A stretch of 64,000 bases of DNA from Streptomyces sp. SA15 (GTDB lineage Bacteria > Actinomycetota > Actinomycetes > Streptomycetales > Streptomycetaceae). Below the pieces are notes generated by a model, which saw only the letters and a list, made by a program, of their open reading frames with translations, had not been told where the DNA came from and did not search any database. The translations under genes and the position numbers were made by a program. This document shows positions 24,825-33,985 of the stretch, piece by piece. The first letter of the stretch is position 1. Every line of letters begins with the position of its first letter. The DNA lies in the NCBI RefSeq assembly GCF_002291145.1, contig NZ_NTGE01000222.1, forward strand, positions 27,880 through 91,879. The letters are read 5' to 3'.

Positions 24825-25274
24825 TCAGGACGGGGCCGCGTCGCTCCCTCCGGGTTCCCAGTCGGCGAGACGGCCCATCGCGCGAGCCGCCTGCGTGAAG
24901 CCGTCGTCGCCGAGCAGCGCGCGCAACTCGGCGTTGAAGCGGTCGATCTCCGGCTGCGCCGCCCGCAGCGCCGCGGTACCCGCCTCGGTCAACTCCAGGA
25001 CCACGGCCCGGTGTTCGCTCGGGTGCGCCCGCTTGGCGAGGAGACTCGCCGTGGTGAGCCGTCCGACCAGCCCGGTGACGGCGGATTCGCGCAGGCCGAG
25101 CGTGTGGGCGAGGTGCCGCTGGGTGATGCCCGGCTGGTCCCGCACCGCGAACAGCGCGCCGAGCTGGGCCGTGGTGATCCCGGCCGCGGCCAGACAGCGC
25201 CGGTCCGCGACGGTTCGCAGCCGGTGCGCGGCCTGCTGCAACAGGAAGAACAGGCGCTGATCGGGCTCGGACAT
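24825..25274 (-). CDS. MarR-family transcriptional regulator
   Basis: The 149-aa winged-helix protein contains GITTAQLGALFAVRDQ, LGLRESAVTGLVGRL and the wing KRAHPSEHRAVVLELTEAG. The ATG at 25274 (MSEPDQRL) is preferred to the longer frame from 25310. A perfect 16-bp palindrome lies at 25315-25330 between it and the divergent thioesterase. It therefore likely represses both genes and itself. Confidence 0.92.
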   Translation of the reverse strand: MSEPDQRLFFLLQQAAHRLRTVADRRCLAAAGITTAQLGALFAVRDQPGITQRHLAHTLGLRESAVTGLVGRLTTASLLAKRAHPSEHRAVVLELTEAGTAALRAAQPEIDRFNAELRALLGDDGFTQAARAMGRLADWEPGGSDAAPS

Positions 25275-25314
25275 GGCCCGATCTTGGCAGAGGCGGCAGA
25301 CCCGCGCCACGCCT

Positions 25315-25330
25315 ACTTCACTAGTGAAGT
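25315..25330. promoter_or_regulatory. Perfect 16-bp palindrome, MarR operator
   Basis: ACTTCACTAGTGAAGT is fully self-complementary. It sits in the 65-bp gap between the divergent MarR and thioesterase starts, ten bases before the thioesterase GTG. Length and symmetry fit a MarR dimer site. Confidence 0.8.
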
Positions 25331-25339
25331 GAGGTCGAT

Positions 25340-25795
25340 GTGAACGACTCCCCGGATGACGTGAACGACTCCCTGGATCTCGTGCTCGCTCGGAAGGTCC
25401 TGGCCGCTCAGCCCTTCAGCGTGCTGCTCGGCACGCGGCTGGTGGCCTTCGGTGACGGTACCGCCACGCTGGAACTGGACATCCGTGACGAGCTGCGCCA
25501 GCAGTACGGCTTCGTGCACGGCGGAGTGCTCGGCTACGCGGCGGACAACGCGCTGACCTTCGCGGCGGGCTCCGTCGTCGGCGCCCGGCTGATCACCGCC
25601 GGTTTCACCATCGACTACCTGCGGCCGGCCCAGGGCGACGTCCTGCGCGCCGACGCCCGGGTGGTCCGGGCCGGTCGCACCCGTGTGGTCTGCCGCTGCG
25701 ACCTGTCCACCGTCGAGGGCGACGGCACCCCGACCCTGTGCGCGGTGGCCCAGGGCACGATCGCCGTGAACGGGACGGGACAGTCCTCGGCCTGA
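25340..25795 (+). CDS. PaaI-type hotdog-fold thioesterase
   Basis: The 151-aa cytoplasmic acyl-CoA thioesterase has the hotdog helix QQYGFVHGGVLGYAADNALTF, where the HGG motif and Asp are typical of the PaaI family, and FTIDYLRPAQGD. The GTG at 25340 follows GAGG at 25331-25334. It is presumably de-repressed by the ligand of the divergent MarR. The acyl-CoA substrate is unknown. Confidence 0.9.
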   Translation: MNDSPDDVNDSLDLVLARKVLAAQPFSVLLGTRLVAFGDGTATLELDIRDELRQQYGFVHGGVLGYAADNALTFAAGSVVGARLITAGFTIDYLRPAQGDVLRADARVVRAGRTRVVCRCDLSTVEGDGTPTLCAVAQGTIAVNGTGQSSA

Positions 25796-25800
25796 GCCGG

Positions 25801-25877
25801 CAGCCGTCAGCCGTCAGCCGTCAGCCGTCAGCCGTCAGCCGTCAGCCGTCAGCCGTCAGCCGTCAGCCGTCAGCCGT
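25801..25877. repeat. Heptanucleotide tandem repeat, 11 x CAGCCGT
   Basis: Eleven perfect head-to-tail copies of CAGCCGT (77 bp) begin six bases after the thioesterase stop and end 121 bases before the baeRF start. A read-through frame over it is low-complexity and not a gene. Perfect heptads suggest slippage-prone, length-variable DNA. Confidence 0.95.
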
Positions 25878-25997
25878 CAAGGCATTGCACCATCGCGAGT
25901 CGGCGATGTGGCCGGTCCCCCTCCGGCGGCGCCCCGCCGACGCCGACAACCGATTGCCCCAAATGCCCCATCCCGGAATCAGACCTATGGTGCTGCT

Positions 25998-27095
25998 ATG
26001 GAGCACGCACTCAGCCCCGCGACCCTCACCGACCTGCGCCGCCCGCGCCCCTATCCCGCGGTGTCCGTGCTGACGCCCACGCACCGCCGCGAGCCCGAGA
26101 ACGCCCAGGACCGGGTCCGGCTGCGCAATGTCGTGGCCGAGGCCAAGAGGCAGCTCGAAGCCGATCCCGCCGTTCCCCGGGAGCGGCGCGCCGACGTGGC
26201 GCGGCAGCTGGACCAGGCCCTCACCGAAGTGGACCTGGCGCACGCCGAGGACGGCCTGGTGATCTTCGCCGCTCCGGGTGAGCACCAGGTGTGGTCGCTC
26301 GCCCGCTCGGTGCCCGAGCGTGTGGTGCTCTCGGACACCTTTCTGACCCGCAACCTGGTCTCCGCGCAGGCCGCTGAACGCCCCTTCTGGGTGCTCTCGG
26401 TCTCCGCCGACCGCGTCACCCTGTGGAGCGGCGGCACGGACCGCGTCACCGAGGACCGCACCGGCGGCTTCCCGCTGACCAGGAGCCGCGAGAACTTCGA
26501 CGCCGAACGCCAGGAGCGGATCGGCGACCTGCCCAGCGCCTTCCGGGACGAGGACACGCGTCACTTCCTGCGCGAGGCGGACACCATGATGAGCGCGGTC
26601 CTGCGCGAGGACACGCGGCCGCTGTACGTGACCGGCGAGCCGGCCGCGCTGTCCTGCCTGGACGAGATCGGGAGCGTCACCAAGGACGCCGTCCACGTGC
26701 CGCACGGGGGTCTGGCGCACGCTACCCATGAGGCCGTGTGGCAGGCGGTCCGGCCGCGGGTCGCCGCCGAGGCCCGCAAGAGCACCGACACCGTGGCGCG
26801 GGAACTCGAATCGGCGCGCGGGCGCCGGGCGTTCGCGGCCGGTGTCGACGAGGTCTGGCAGAACGCCCGGGAGGGCCGGGTGGGGCTGCTGGCCGTCGAG
26901 GAGAACTACCGGGTGACGGTGCGCGACGACGGCGGCGCCCACCTGATCCCGGCCGAGAGCGGTGACCTGGACGCCCGCGAGGACATCGTGGACGAGATCG
27001 TCGAACAGTGCCTGGAGACCGGCGCCGACGTCCGCTTCGTACCGGACGGCACACTGGGCGACGCCGACGGGATCGCCGGCGTGCTGCGGTACTGA
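25998..27095 (+). CDS. baeRF-domain (bacterial archaeo-eukaryotic release factor-like) protein
   Basis: The 365-aa soluble protein begins MEHALSPATLTDLRRPRPYP and has SVLTPTHRREPENAQDRVRL, a marker of the bacterial eRF1-like (baeRF) family. AEDGLVIFAAPGEHQVW and the C-terminal GLLAVEENYRV match it as well. The family is thought to act at ribosomes under stress, but its function is unproven. The ATG at 25998 matches the family start. No obvious ribosome site was seen. Confidence 0.75.
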   Translation: MEHALSPATLTDLRRPRPYPAVSVLTPTHRREPENAQDRVRLRNVVAEAKRQLEADPAVPRERRADVARQLDQALTEVDLAHAEDGLVIFAAPGEHQVWSLARSVPERVVLSDTFLTRNLVSAQAAERPFWVLSVSADRVTLWSGGTDRVTEDRTGGFPLTRSRENFDAERQERIGDLPSAFRDEDTRHFLREADTMMSAVLREDTRPLYVTGEPAALSCLDEIGSVTKDAVHVPHGGLAHATHEAVWQAVRPRVAAEARKSTDTVARELESARGRRAFAAGVDEVWQNAREGRVGLLAVEENYRVTVRDDGGAHLIPAESGDLDAREDIVDEIVEQCLETGADVRFVPDGTLGDADGIAGVLRY

Positions 27096-27129
27096 CCCCT
27101 TGGGACGCCGCCTGGCACGGCCGGAACCA

Positions 27130-27296
27130 CATATGCCAGACTTCTAGAACACAGGGCCGTCGAACACACAACTGAAGACCGCGTCGGCCACCCCGACAAT
27201 CCCTCAATTCACGTATGCCACCTACGACTTGACCCACACGGTGTAGTACACCGGACGCATGACACAGCCGCTCCCTGAAGACTGTGGCATATGCCA
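27130..27296. promoter_or_regulatory. Repeated TATGCCA half-sites and two palindromes upstream of the phosphatase
   Basis: The 316-bp gap before the SpoIIE phosphatase has TATGCCA at 27132-27138, 27214-27220 and 27290-27296. The last is part of the perfect palindrome TGGCATATGCCA (27285-27296). GGTGTA-G-TACACC (27240-27252) is a second palindrome. No gene was found here. The elements are probable regulator-binding sites; the regulators are unknown. Confidence 0.5.
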
Positions 27297-27411
27297 GAAG
27301 CACCACCGTATCGTGTGTTGCCAAATCCCTTACAGGGCGTCGCGGGCTGTGCAAGAGTCGTAACGGTCCTTCCGTCCGCCTTGGTCGTACCGTCCCGCAT
27401 CGGAGTGCGTC

Positions 27412-28839
27412 ATGCCGTCCCATCTCTCTGCGGACCGCCCAGCCGCCCAGCCGCCAGGACGCGGCTCGGTCGACGCGCTCATATCGCAGACGCGACGGCT
27501 CAAGGGCGACGTGGACGCCGTACGGAGGGACACGCAGAGCGACGGCGCGGATCCGCAGGAGCGGTGGCAGCGCGCGCTGTGCGATCTCGCGCTGCACCAA
27601 CTCAACGACCTGGACGAGCACTTGGCGCAGTTGCGGGACGGCCCGCCGCCCGTGCCCGCGCCCGCCGAGGCGGCGCCCTCCGTCCGCACCGTACCGCCCG
27701 CTCCCCGGCGCGACTCGCTGCTCAGCCGGGTCGGAAGCGCGGAGTGGAACCTGCTGACGGACGAGGCCGGCTGGTCCGGAGAGCTCTACCAGATCCTCGG
27801 CCGCGACCCCGCCGCTCCCCCGCTCACCCTCGACGAGCTGCCGTCCCTGGTGCTCGACGAGGACCGGCCGAAGCTGACCGCCATGGTCACCGACTGCCTC
27901 GTCGACGCCAAGCCCATCGACGGCGAGTTCCGCGTCGTGCGCCCGGACGGCGAGGTACGGACCGTGCACATGATGGGCGAGCCGCTGCTCGCCGCCGACG
28001 GAAGTACCGCGTCGATGTGGGCGGTGCTGCGGGACGTCAGCGAACTGCGCCGCAGCCAGCGGGCGGTGAACGAGACCCGTGACTCGTTACAACGCCACCG
28101 GCACCACGCGCAGACCGAGCACCGGCTCGCGGTCGAGCTGCAGGAGGCCGTACTGCCGCCGTGGCGCGGCTCCCTGCGGCTCCCGCACCAGGGACCGGAG
28201 ACCCTCGATCTGGCGGCCCACTATCTGCCGTCGTCGACCAGCGCGCTGATCGGCGGCGACTGGTACGACGCGCTCGAACTGGCCGACGGCGAGACCCTGC
28301 TCAGCGTCGGCGACCTCACCGGGCACGGCGTCGCGGTGACCTCGGGCATGGCGACGCTGCTGGGCGCCGTACGCGGCATGGCGATGGCCGGCACCCAGCC
28401 CGGTCAGCTGATGGCCTGGCTCAACCAGCTGCTCGACGCCACCGTGCAGCCGGCCCTCGGCAGCGCGGTCTGCTGCCGCTACCGGCCCGAGACCCGCACG
28501 CTGGCGTGGGCCCAGGCGGGACACCCCGCCCCGCTGCTGTTCCGCGACGGGACGGGGCGCACCCTGAACGCACCCGACGGCGTCCTGCTCGGCGCGACCT
28601 CCGGTGCCTCCTACGAGCAGGCCGAAGAGACCCTCGAAGCAGGCGATCTGCTTCTGCTGCACACGGACGGGCTGGTGCCGCTGCACGACCGAGCGGACAC
28701 CGTGCACCGTCTCCTCGACCTGGCCCCCCGATTCGGCGAGGCGCGCACCGCACAGGACTGCGTGCGGACGGTCGTGGAGGAGTTCGGAGGAACCGAGCGC
28801 GAGGACGACGCCTGCGTGCTCGTCGCCAGGGTGATGTGA
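27412..28839 (+). CDS. PAS/SpoIIE-type PP2C phosphatase
   Basis: The 475-aa cytoplasmic protein has an N-terminal helical part, a PAS domain at about residues 105-215 (WSGELYQILGRDP and EFRVVRPDGEVRTVHMMGE) and a PPM/SpoIIE phosphatase domain at about 235-475. The metal motifs are GGDWYDAL, SVGDLTGHG and LLLHTDGLVPL, then EREDDACVL. Such RsbU-like enzymes dephosphorylate anti-anti-sigma factors in stress and development signalling. The ATG at 27412 is used. No cognate partner gene is adjacent. Confidence 0.9.
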   Translation: MPSHLSADRPAAQPPGRGSVDALISQTRRLKGDVDAVRRDTQSDGADPQERWQRALCDLALHQLNDLDEHLAQLRDGPPPVPAPAEAAPSVRTVPPAPRRDSLLSRVGSAEWNLLTDEAGWSGELYQILGRDPAAPPLTLDELPSLVLDEDRPKLTAMVTDCLVDAKPIDGEFRVVRPDGEVRTVHMMGEPLLAADGSTASMWAVLRDVSELRRSQRAVNETRDSLQRHRHHAQTEHRLAVELQEAVLPPWRGSLRLPHQGPETLDLAAHYLPSSTSALIGGDWYDALELADGETLLSVGDLTGHGVAVTSGMATLLGAVRGMAMAGTQPGQLMAWLNQLLDATVQPALGSAVCCRYRPETRTLAWAQAGHPAPLLFRDGTGRTLNAPDGVLLGATSGASYEQAEETLEAGDLLLLHTDGLVPLHDRADTVHRLLDLAPRFGEARTAQDCVRTVVEEFGGTEREDDACVLVARVM

Positions 28840-28891
28840 GAGCACGGCGGCACAGTTCCCCTGTGCCTGTGCACTGTTCTCCTTATGCCTG

Positions 28892-30382
28892 CTATGCCTG
28901 TGCGCTGGTGCCGGGCTTCTTGCCCTTCGGAAGCGCCAGCCTGATCTCCTCCCGCAGCTCTTGGATCTTCGGGTAGGTGGCGTACTCGGCGGTGAGCCGG
29001 TACATCTGGGCCAGCCGGTCCCAGGTGCGACGGGAGGAGTTCGACCCCATGGCCATCAGGGCCAGCCGTGCGTAACGGTCCGCCTGTTCGGGGTCGTCGG
29101 CGATGAAGCAGGCCGATGCCATGGACAGATGGTCGAAGATCTTCGACCGCTCCCGGCCGTCGACCCGCAGGGACAGGGCCTTCTCCGCGTAGTGCTGGGC
29201 GTGCACGGCCGCGCCCGGCTCGTGCTCCGCCAGCGTGCGGTAAGCCAGGGCCTGCATGCCGTACAGGTCCTCCTCCTTGAAGGTCTGCATCCAGCTCGGC
29301 GGCGGCACGTCGCCCCGGTCGGAGACGAAGAGGTCCTCCGCCTGACCGAGGGTGCGGCGCATGGCCTGGCCCTTGCCCATGGAGGCCTGTGCCCAGGCCT
29401 CCACGGTGTGGAGCATCGCCTTGGTGCGCGGCAGCACCTCGTCACCGGAGCCGGACCGGGCGAGCTTCATCAGGTCGAGCGCGTCGTCGGGCCGGCCCAG
29501 GTGCACCATCTGGCGAGCCGCTCGGGAGAGCGCCTCCCCGGCGCGGGGCCGGTCGCCGCCCTCTCTCGCGGCATGGGCGGCGATGACGAAGTACTTCTGG
29601 GCCGTGGGCTCCAGGCCGACGTCGTGCGACATCCAGCCCGCGAGGACGGCGAGGTTGGCGGCGACGCCCCACAGGCGCCGCTGGAGATGGTCGGGGTGAC
29701 GGTAGGCGAGCATGCCGCCCACTTCGTTGAGCTGGCCTACGACTGCCTTGCGCTGCAGCCCGCCTCCGCGGGCCGCGTCCCAGGCCCGGAACACCTCCAC
29801 CGAGCGCTCCAGTTCCTCGATCTCCTGCGATCCGATGGGGGCGGCCTCGTAGCGGTCGAACCCAGCGGGGTCGGCGTGCAGGGGGTCGGCGAACTGGGGA
29901 GCGTCGGCGGTCAGGGCCGGATCGGTGTGCAGCCAGTCGTACATGGCGCTGCTGAGTGCGGATCCCGCGGCGAGCACGGCACCCGCGCCCACCAAGCCGC
30001 GTCGGTTGAGCATGAGGTCCATTCCCGTGAATTCGGTGAGGACCGCGGCGGTCCGTTCGGGCGCCCACGGCACTCCGTCGGGATGTTCAGCGCTCCCGCC
30101 TCGTGGCCGTTTCCCCGCACGCCCGTGCCGGACCAGACCGAGGTCCTCAATGGTCACGACACGGCCGAGACGCTCGGTGAACAGAGCCGCCAGCACCCGC
30201 GGCACCGGATCGCGCGGGATCTCTCCCATGTCGATCCAACGCCGCACCCGGGAGGTGTCGGTCGCCAGCTGGGGGTGGCCCATGGCCGCCGCCTGCCGGT
30301 TGACCAGCCTCGCGAGTTCACCCTTGGACCAGCCGGCCAGGCCGAACAGGTCCGCCAGGCGGGAGTTGGGTTGTCCGCTCAC
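28892..30382 (-). CDS. nsdA: NsdA-type negative regulator of sporulation and antibiotic production
   Basis: The 496-aa protein starts VSGQPNSRLADLFGLAGWSK, followed by GELARLVNRQAAAMGHPQLA. This N-terminal helix-turn-helix-like segment matches my memory of Streptomyces NsdA. The rest is TPR-like (EWAQASMGKGQ-type helices, RRLWGVAANLAVLAGWMSHD). NsdA of S. coelicolor represses sporulation and actinorhodin production. The GTG at 30382 is preferred over the frame from 30490. It is divergent from an APH-like gene, with 233 bp of promoter DNA between. Confidence 0.8.
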   Translation of the reverse strand: MSGQPNSRLADLFGLAGWSKGELARLVNRQAAAMGHPQLATDTSRVRRWIDMGEIPRDPVPRVLAALFTERLGRVVTIEDLGLVRHGRAGKRPRGGSAEHPDGVPWAPERTAAVLTEFTGMDLMLNRRGLVGAGAVLAAGSALSSAMYDWLHTDPALTADAPQFADPLHADPAGFDRYEAAPIGSQEIEELERSVEVFRAWDAARGGGLQRKAVVGQLNEVGGMLAYRHPDHLQRRLWGVAANLAVLAGWMSHDVGLEPTAQKYFVIAAHAAREGGDRPRAGEALSRAARQMVHLGRPDDALDLMKLARSGSGDEVLPRTKAMLHTVEAWAQASMGKGQAMRRTLGQAEDLFVSDRGDVPPPSWMQTFKEEDLYGMQALAYRTLAEHEPGAAVHAQHYAEKALSLRVDGRERSKIFDHLSMASACFIADDPEQADRYARLALMAMGSNSSRRTWDRLAQMYRLTAEYATYPKIQELREEIRLALPKGKKPGTSAQA

Positions 30383-30615
30383 GTCAAGCCCCCAGGTTCT
30401 CGGCTGAGTTGACAGTAGCCCGGTGAGAGTTGCCGGGCGACTATTCGCCAGGGTTCGCCAGGGCACGCCAGATGGTGTGCCACTGGGCATCGGGTGTCAG
30501 GTAGGAACGCGCCACCCCGACCCGGTCGCCGAGGGACATTCCCCAGGGTGCTCCCAAGGGGCCGGGCCGGGTAGCGCACTGACGTCGCAGGCACACGAAG
30601 GGATCTGTTTCGCCC

Positions 30616-31755
30616 ATGTACACAGCATCGTCCTCCGTGTCCGCTCCGCCCCGGTCGCTGCACCCCCGTCCGGCGGGTGGTGGCCCCTACCTCGACCCCG
30701 CACGCCCGGCGGCCCCCGTGCTCGGTGCGGGCATGACCCGGCGTGTTCCGGGGCTCGGCACCCAACCGCTCAGCGGGAGACTCGACTTGTCCGGCCCTCA
30801 GGGCGCCCAGCTGCGCACGGCGATCGCGTCGGTGCACCGGATCTGCCCGGAGTTCGCCCCGGTCCAGGTGCTGCGCCGCAGCGGACGCTCCGTGCTCCTG
30901 GTCGGCACGACAGGACGCAGCACGGCCGTCGCCAAGTGTTTACTGGACCACTCCCCCGTGTGGTCCGAGCGGATCCGCCACGAGATAGCCGCATACCGCT
31001 CGTTCGTCCGGCACCGCCCACCGGTGCGCGTGCCGAGACTGATCGCGGCGGACCCGGACAACTGCACCCTGGTCATCGAGCGGATGCCCGGCCGGGTGGC
31101 GGCACTGCACCGGCACCCGGCCGAGGCCCCGCCCCGCGCGGACATCAGGGCGGCACTCGGCGCGATCTGCCGGCTGAACGCCTGGCGGCCGCCGGCGGGC
31201 ACCTTCGACGCCCCGCTGGACTACGCGGCCCGCATCTCCCGCTACCACGAGCTGGGGTTGCTCACCGACCGGGACCTGGGCGACCTGCAGAAGCTGCTGC
31301 ACGGCATCGCGGCGACCGCGGGCCGGCAGGGCATGGGCCAGTTCTGCCACGGCGACGCGCTGCTGTCGAACATCCTCCTGTCACCGGCCGGTCCAGTGCT
31401 GGTGGACTGGGAGCACGCGGGCTGGTACCTGCCGGGCTACGACCTGGCGACGCTGTGGTCGGTCCTCGGCGACGCGCCCGTGGCCCGGCGGCAGATCAGC
31501 CAGATCGCCCAGTCGGCCGGTCCCGCCTCACGGGACTCGTTCCTGGTGAACCTGATGCTCGTGCTGACCCGTGAGATCCGTACCTACGAGACGGCCGTGC
31601 AGCGTTCGATGCACGACACGACCCCGGCGGCACCGGGACCAGCCCACCCGGGTGCTGCGCCGTCCGGCGAGGAACAGCGACTGCTGCTCAGGCGGCTGCA
31701 CGACGACTGCCAGTTGGCCCGCCGGGCCGTGCGCGCGGCGGTCGGCACTCGCTGA
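30616..31755 (+). CDS. Phosphotransferase-family (APH-like) kinase
   Basis: The 379-aa protein has the APH fold from about residue 80. The N-lobe Lys is in STAVAKCLLD, catalytic Asp and Asn are in FCHGDALLSNILL, and the metal Asp is in VLVDWEHAGWY. The N-terminal 70 residues are Pro/Arg-rich and probably disordered. The ATG at 30616 is the first start; later starts such as GTG in the linker are possible. The substrate is unknown. A very strong terminator follows. Confidence 0.82.
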   Translation: MYTASSSVSAPPRSLHPRPAGGGPYLDPARPAAPVLGAGMTRRVPGLGTQPLSGRLDLSGPQGAQLRTAIASVHRICPEFAPVQVLRRSGRSVLLVGTTGRSTAVAKCLLDHSPVWSERIRHEIAAYRSFVRHRPPVRVPRLIAADPDNCTLVIERMPGRVAALHRHPAEAPPRADIRAALGAICRLNAWRPPAGTFDAPLDYAARISRYHELGLLTDRDLGDLQKLLHGIAATAGRQGMGQFCHGDALLSNILLSPAGPVLVDWEHAGWYLPGYDLATLWSVLGDAPVARRQISQIAQSAGPASRDSFLVNLMLVLTREIRTYETAVQRSMHDTTPAAPGPAHPGAAPSGEEQRLLLRRLHDDCQLARRAVRAAVGTR

Positions 31756-31762
31756 CGGGGAT

Positions 31763-31806
31763 GACGGTCCGCGGTGCGCCAGGACATCGGCGCACCGCGG
31801 ACCGTC
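31763..31806. terminator. Very stable terminator hairpin (18-bp stem)
   Basis: GACGGTCCGCGGTGCGCC and its exact complement GGCGCACCGCGGACCGTC surround an 8-base loop. It starts eight bases after the kinase stop and isolates the amidase gene. Confidence 0.9.
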
Positions 31807-31951
31807 GTATGTCCGCCACGAAACTCCCATAAATCTGATGAACGGGAGAAATAGCCCGCTCCTGGGCATGATTGACGGATCGTCGGCAGGCCGGTATCGC
31901 AGACGCACCGGCCCCGCACGGCTCATCGCCCGACCGTCCCAGGAGGCCGCA

Positions 31952-33925
31952 TTGAGAGGATCCGTCACCGGCACCGGCGGAGCCGCCGGGCACAGACGCG
32001 ACAGACGTATCCGAAGAACCGTCGGCACGGTGGCCTCCGCCGCCCTGTTGCTGCCGTTGCTCGGCGCGGCCCCGCCCGACGGCCGGGCCTCCGCGGACCG
32101 GCTGCGGCAGGCGTTCGTCTCCGCGGCCGCCGAGTACCACGTGCCGCAGAGCGTGCTCCTGGGCGTCTCCTACCTCCAGTCCCGCTGGGACGCGCACGGC
32201 GGAGCGCCGAGCGTGACCGGTGGGTACGGCCCCATGCATCTGACCGACGCCCGCACCGCGCTCGCCGGCGCGCCGCACCACAGCGAGGGCACGGAGGACG
32301 CGCGCGGCGACCTTGCCCGACCGCCGCTGCCTCCCAAGACGAAGGTCCCGCGGAACTCCGGACTCCCGGCCCGCCTCAGGACCCTGGCCAGGGCGGCCGA
32401 GCTCACCGGCCTCTCCGCCGAGCAGTTGCGCACCGATGCCGCCGCGAACGTGGCGGGCGGTGCCGCCCTGCTGGCCGCCGCCCAGAAGGACCTGGGCGAG
32501 CCGCTGAGCAAGAACCCGGAGAAGTGGTACGGGGCGGTGGCCCGGTTCTCCGGCGCGGACGACAGCGCGACGGCGGCGGCGTACGCAAATGAGGTGTACG
32601 ACGTGCTGCGTACCGGTGAGGAGCGCATCACCGACGCCGGTCAGCGGATCGCCCTGGCCGGCCGGCCGAACCTGGTACCCGACACCGCGCAGCTGGCCCG
32701 CACGGGGCTGCGCGGGCTCGACGCGGGCGGCACGGAGTGCCCGAAGACGGTGTCCTGCGAGTGGATCCCCGCTGCGTACAAGGACCTCGGCGAGGGCGAC
32801 TACGGCAACCACGACGTGGGCGACCGACCGGCGTCCCAGAGCATCGACCACATCGTCATCCACGACACCGAGGGCCCCTGGGAAGGAGTCCTCGCCATGG
32901 TGCAGGACCCGGCCTATGTGTCGTGGCACTACTCGCTGCGCTCCACGGACGGTCACATCGCCCAGCATGTGAAGGCCAAGGACGTGGCGTGGCACGCGGG
33001 CAACTGGTACGTCAACGCCAAGTCGATCGGCCTGGAGCACGAGGGCTTCCTGGCGAGCCCCGACGCCTGGTACACGGAGGCCATGTACCGGTCGTCGGCG
33101 CGACTGGTGAAGTACCTGGCGCGGAAGTACGGCATCCCGCTGGACCGGCAGCACGTCCTCGGACACGACAACGTCCCGGGCGGGACCACCGCGGCCATCG
33201 CCGGCATGCACACCGACCCGGGCCCGTACTGGGACTGGCGTCACTACTTCGCCCTGCTGGGCCGCCCCTTCGAGGCCACCGCCGACGAGCGCGGCGGCCT
33301 GGTGACGATCCGGCCCGACTACTCCGCCAACCGGCCGCAGTACACGGGCTGCGTCGCCAAGGGCGAGCCCTGTGCGGTCCACGGGTCGAGCGCCGTACGA
33401 CTGCGTTCCGGGCCCGGCGAGTCCTACCCGCTGATCAAGGACATCGGCCTGGGCACGACCCCGACCACCGGGGTGAACGACCTGTCCTCGCGGGTCTCCA
33501 CCGGCCAGCAGTACGCGGTCGCCGGCCGGGACGGCGACTGGACGGCGATCTGGTTCCTCGGACAGAAGGCCTGGTTCAAGAACCCGAAGAAGAACCCGAC
33601 CGCGGTGCACGCGACCGGCCGGGTGGTGACCCCCAAGGCCGGCCTTTCGAGCGTCCCGGTCTACGGTCGCGCCTACCCGGAGGCCTCCGCCTACCCGGCG
33701 GGAGTGCCCGCCCAGTCGGTGTCGCCGCTGCCGTACAAGCTGCTCAAGGGCCAGCGGTACGTGGTCGGTGACAAGGTGCCGGGTGAGTACTACTACGCGG
33801 TGAGCTTCGACGAGGCCTCGCACAAGGTCGTGGTGGGCAAGGACCTGTACTACGAGATCCAGTTCGGCCACCGGGTGGCGTTCGTGCGGGCGGCGGACGT
33901 ACGCGCGGAGCCGTCGCGGTCGTAG
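31952..33925 (+). CDS. Secreted N-acetylmuramoyl-L-alanine amidase
   Basis: The 657-aa exported cell-wall hydrolase has an Arg-rich signal peptide (RRIRRTVGTVASAALLLPLL), followed by a transglycosylase-like helical domain (AAAEYHVPQSVLLGVSYLQS). Amidase_2 comes next at about residues 290-430, with zinc-ligand His in HIVIHDTEG and in LGHDNVPGG, plus HYSL and IGLEHEG. An SH3-like tail begins at about VRLRSGPGESYPLI. The start is TTG at 31952 behind AGGAGG (31941-31946). It cuts peptidoglycan stem peptides from MurNAc. Confidence 0.9.
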   Translation: MRGSVTGTGGAAGHRRDRRIRRTVGTVASAALLLPLLGAAPPDGRASADRLRQAFVSAAAEYHVPQSVLLGVSYLQSRWDAHGGAPSVTGGYGPMHLTDARTALAGAPHHSEGTEDARGDLARPPLPPKTKVPRNSGLPARLRTLARAAELTGLSAEQLRTDAAANVAGGAALLAAAQKDLGEPLSKNPEKWYGAVARFSGADDSATAAAYANEVYDVLRTGEERITDAGQRIALAGRPNLVPDTAQLARTGLRGLDAGGTECPKTVSCEWIPAAYKDLGEGDYGNHDVGDRPASQSIDHIVIHDTEGPWEGVLAMVQDPAYVSWHYSLRSTDGHIAQHVKAKDVAWHAGNWYVNAKSIGLEHEGFLASPDAWYTEAMYRSSARLVKYLARKYGIPLDRQHVLGHDNVPGGTTAAIAGMHTDPGPYWDWRHYFALLGRPFEATADERGGLVTIRPDYSANRPQYTGCVAKGEPCAVHGSSAVRLRSGPGESYPLIKDIGLGTTPTTGVNDLSSRVSTGQQYAVAGRDGDWTAIWFLGQKAWFKNPKKNPTAVHATGRVVTPKAGLSSVPVYGRAYPEASAYPAGVPAQSVSPLPYKLLKGQRYVVGDKVPGEYYYAVSFDEASHKVVVGKDLYYEIQFGHRVAFVRAADVRAEPSRS

Positions 33926-33939
33926 CCTCCGCGAGCCGA

Positions 33940-33971
33940 GGGGCCGGGCTCCCCCGTGGGCGCCCGGCCCT
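33940..33971. terminator. Bidirectional terminator hairpin
   Basis: GGGCCGGGC (33941-33949) and GCCCGGCCC (33962-33970) form a perfect 9-bp stem between the convergent amidase and GH95 genes. Confidence 0.75.
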
Positions 33972-33985
33972 TCGTACGTACGGCG

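Noticed and set aside
25801..25877. Possible CRISPR array
   Set aside because: The units are 7 bp with no spacers, so it is a simple tandem repeat.
25738..26073. Frame reading through the heptad repeats (RQPSAVS repeats)
   Set aside because: Composition is set by the CAGCCGT repeat, there is no ribosome site, and it overlaps the thioesterase and baeRF genes in other frames.
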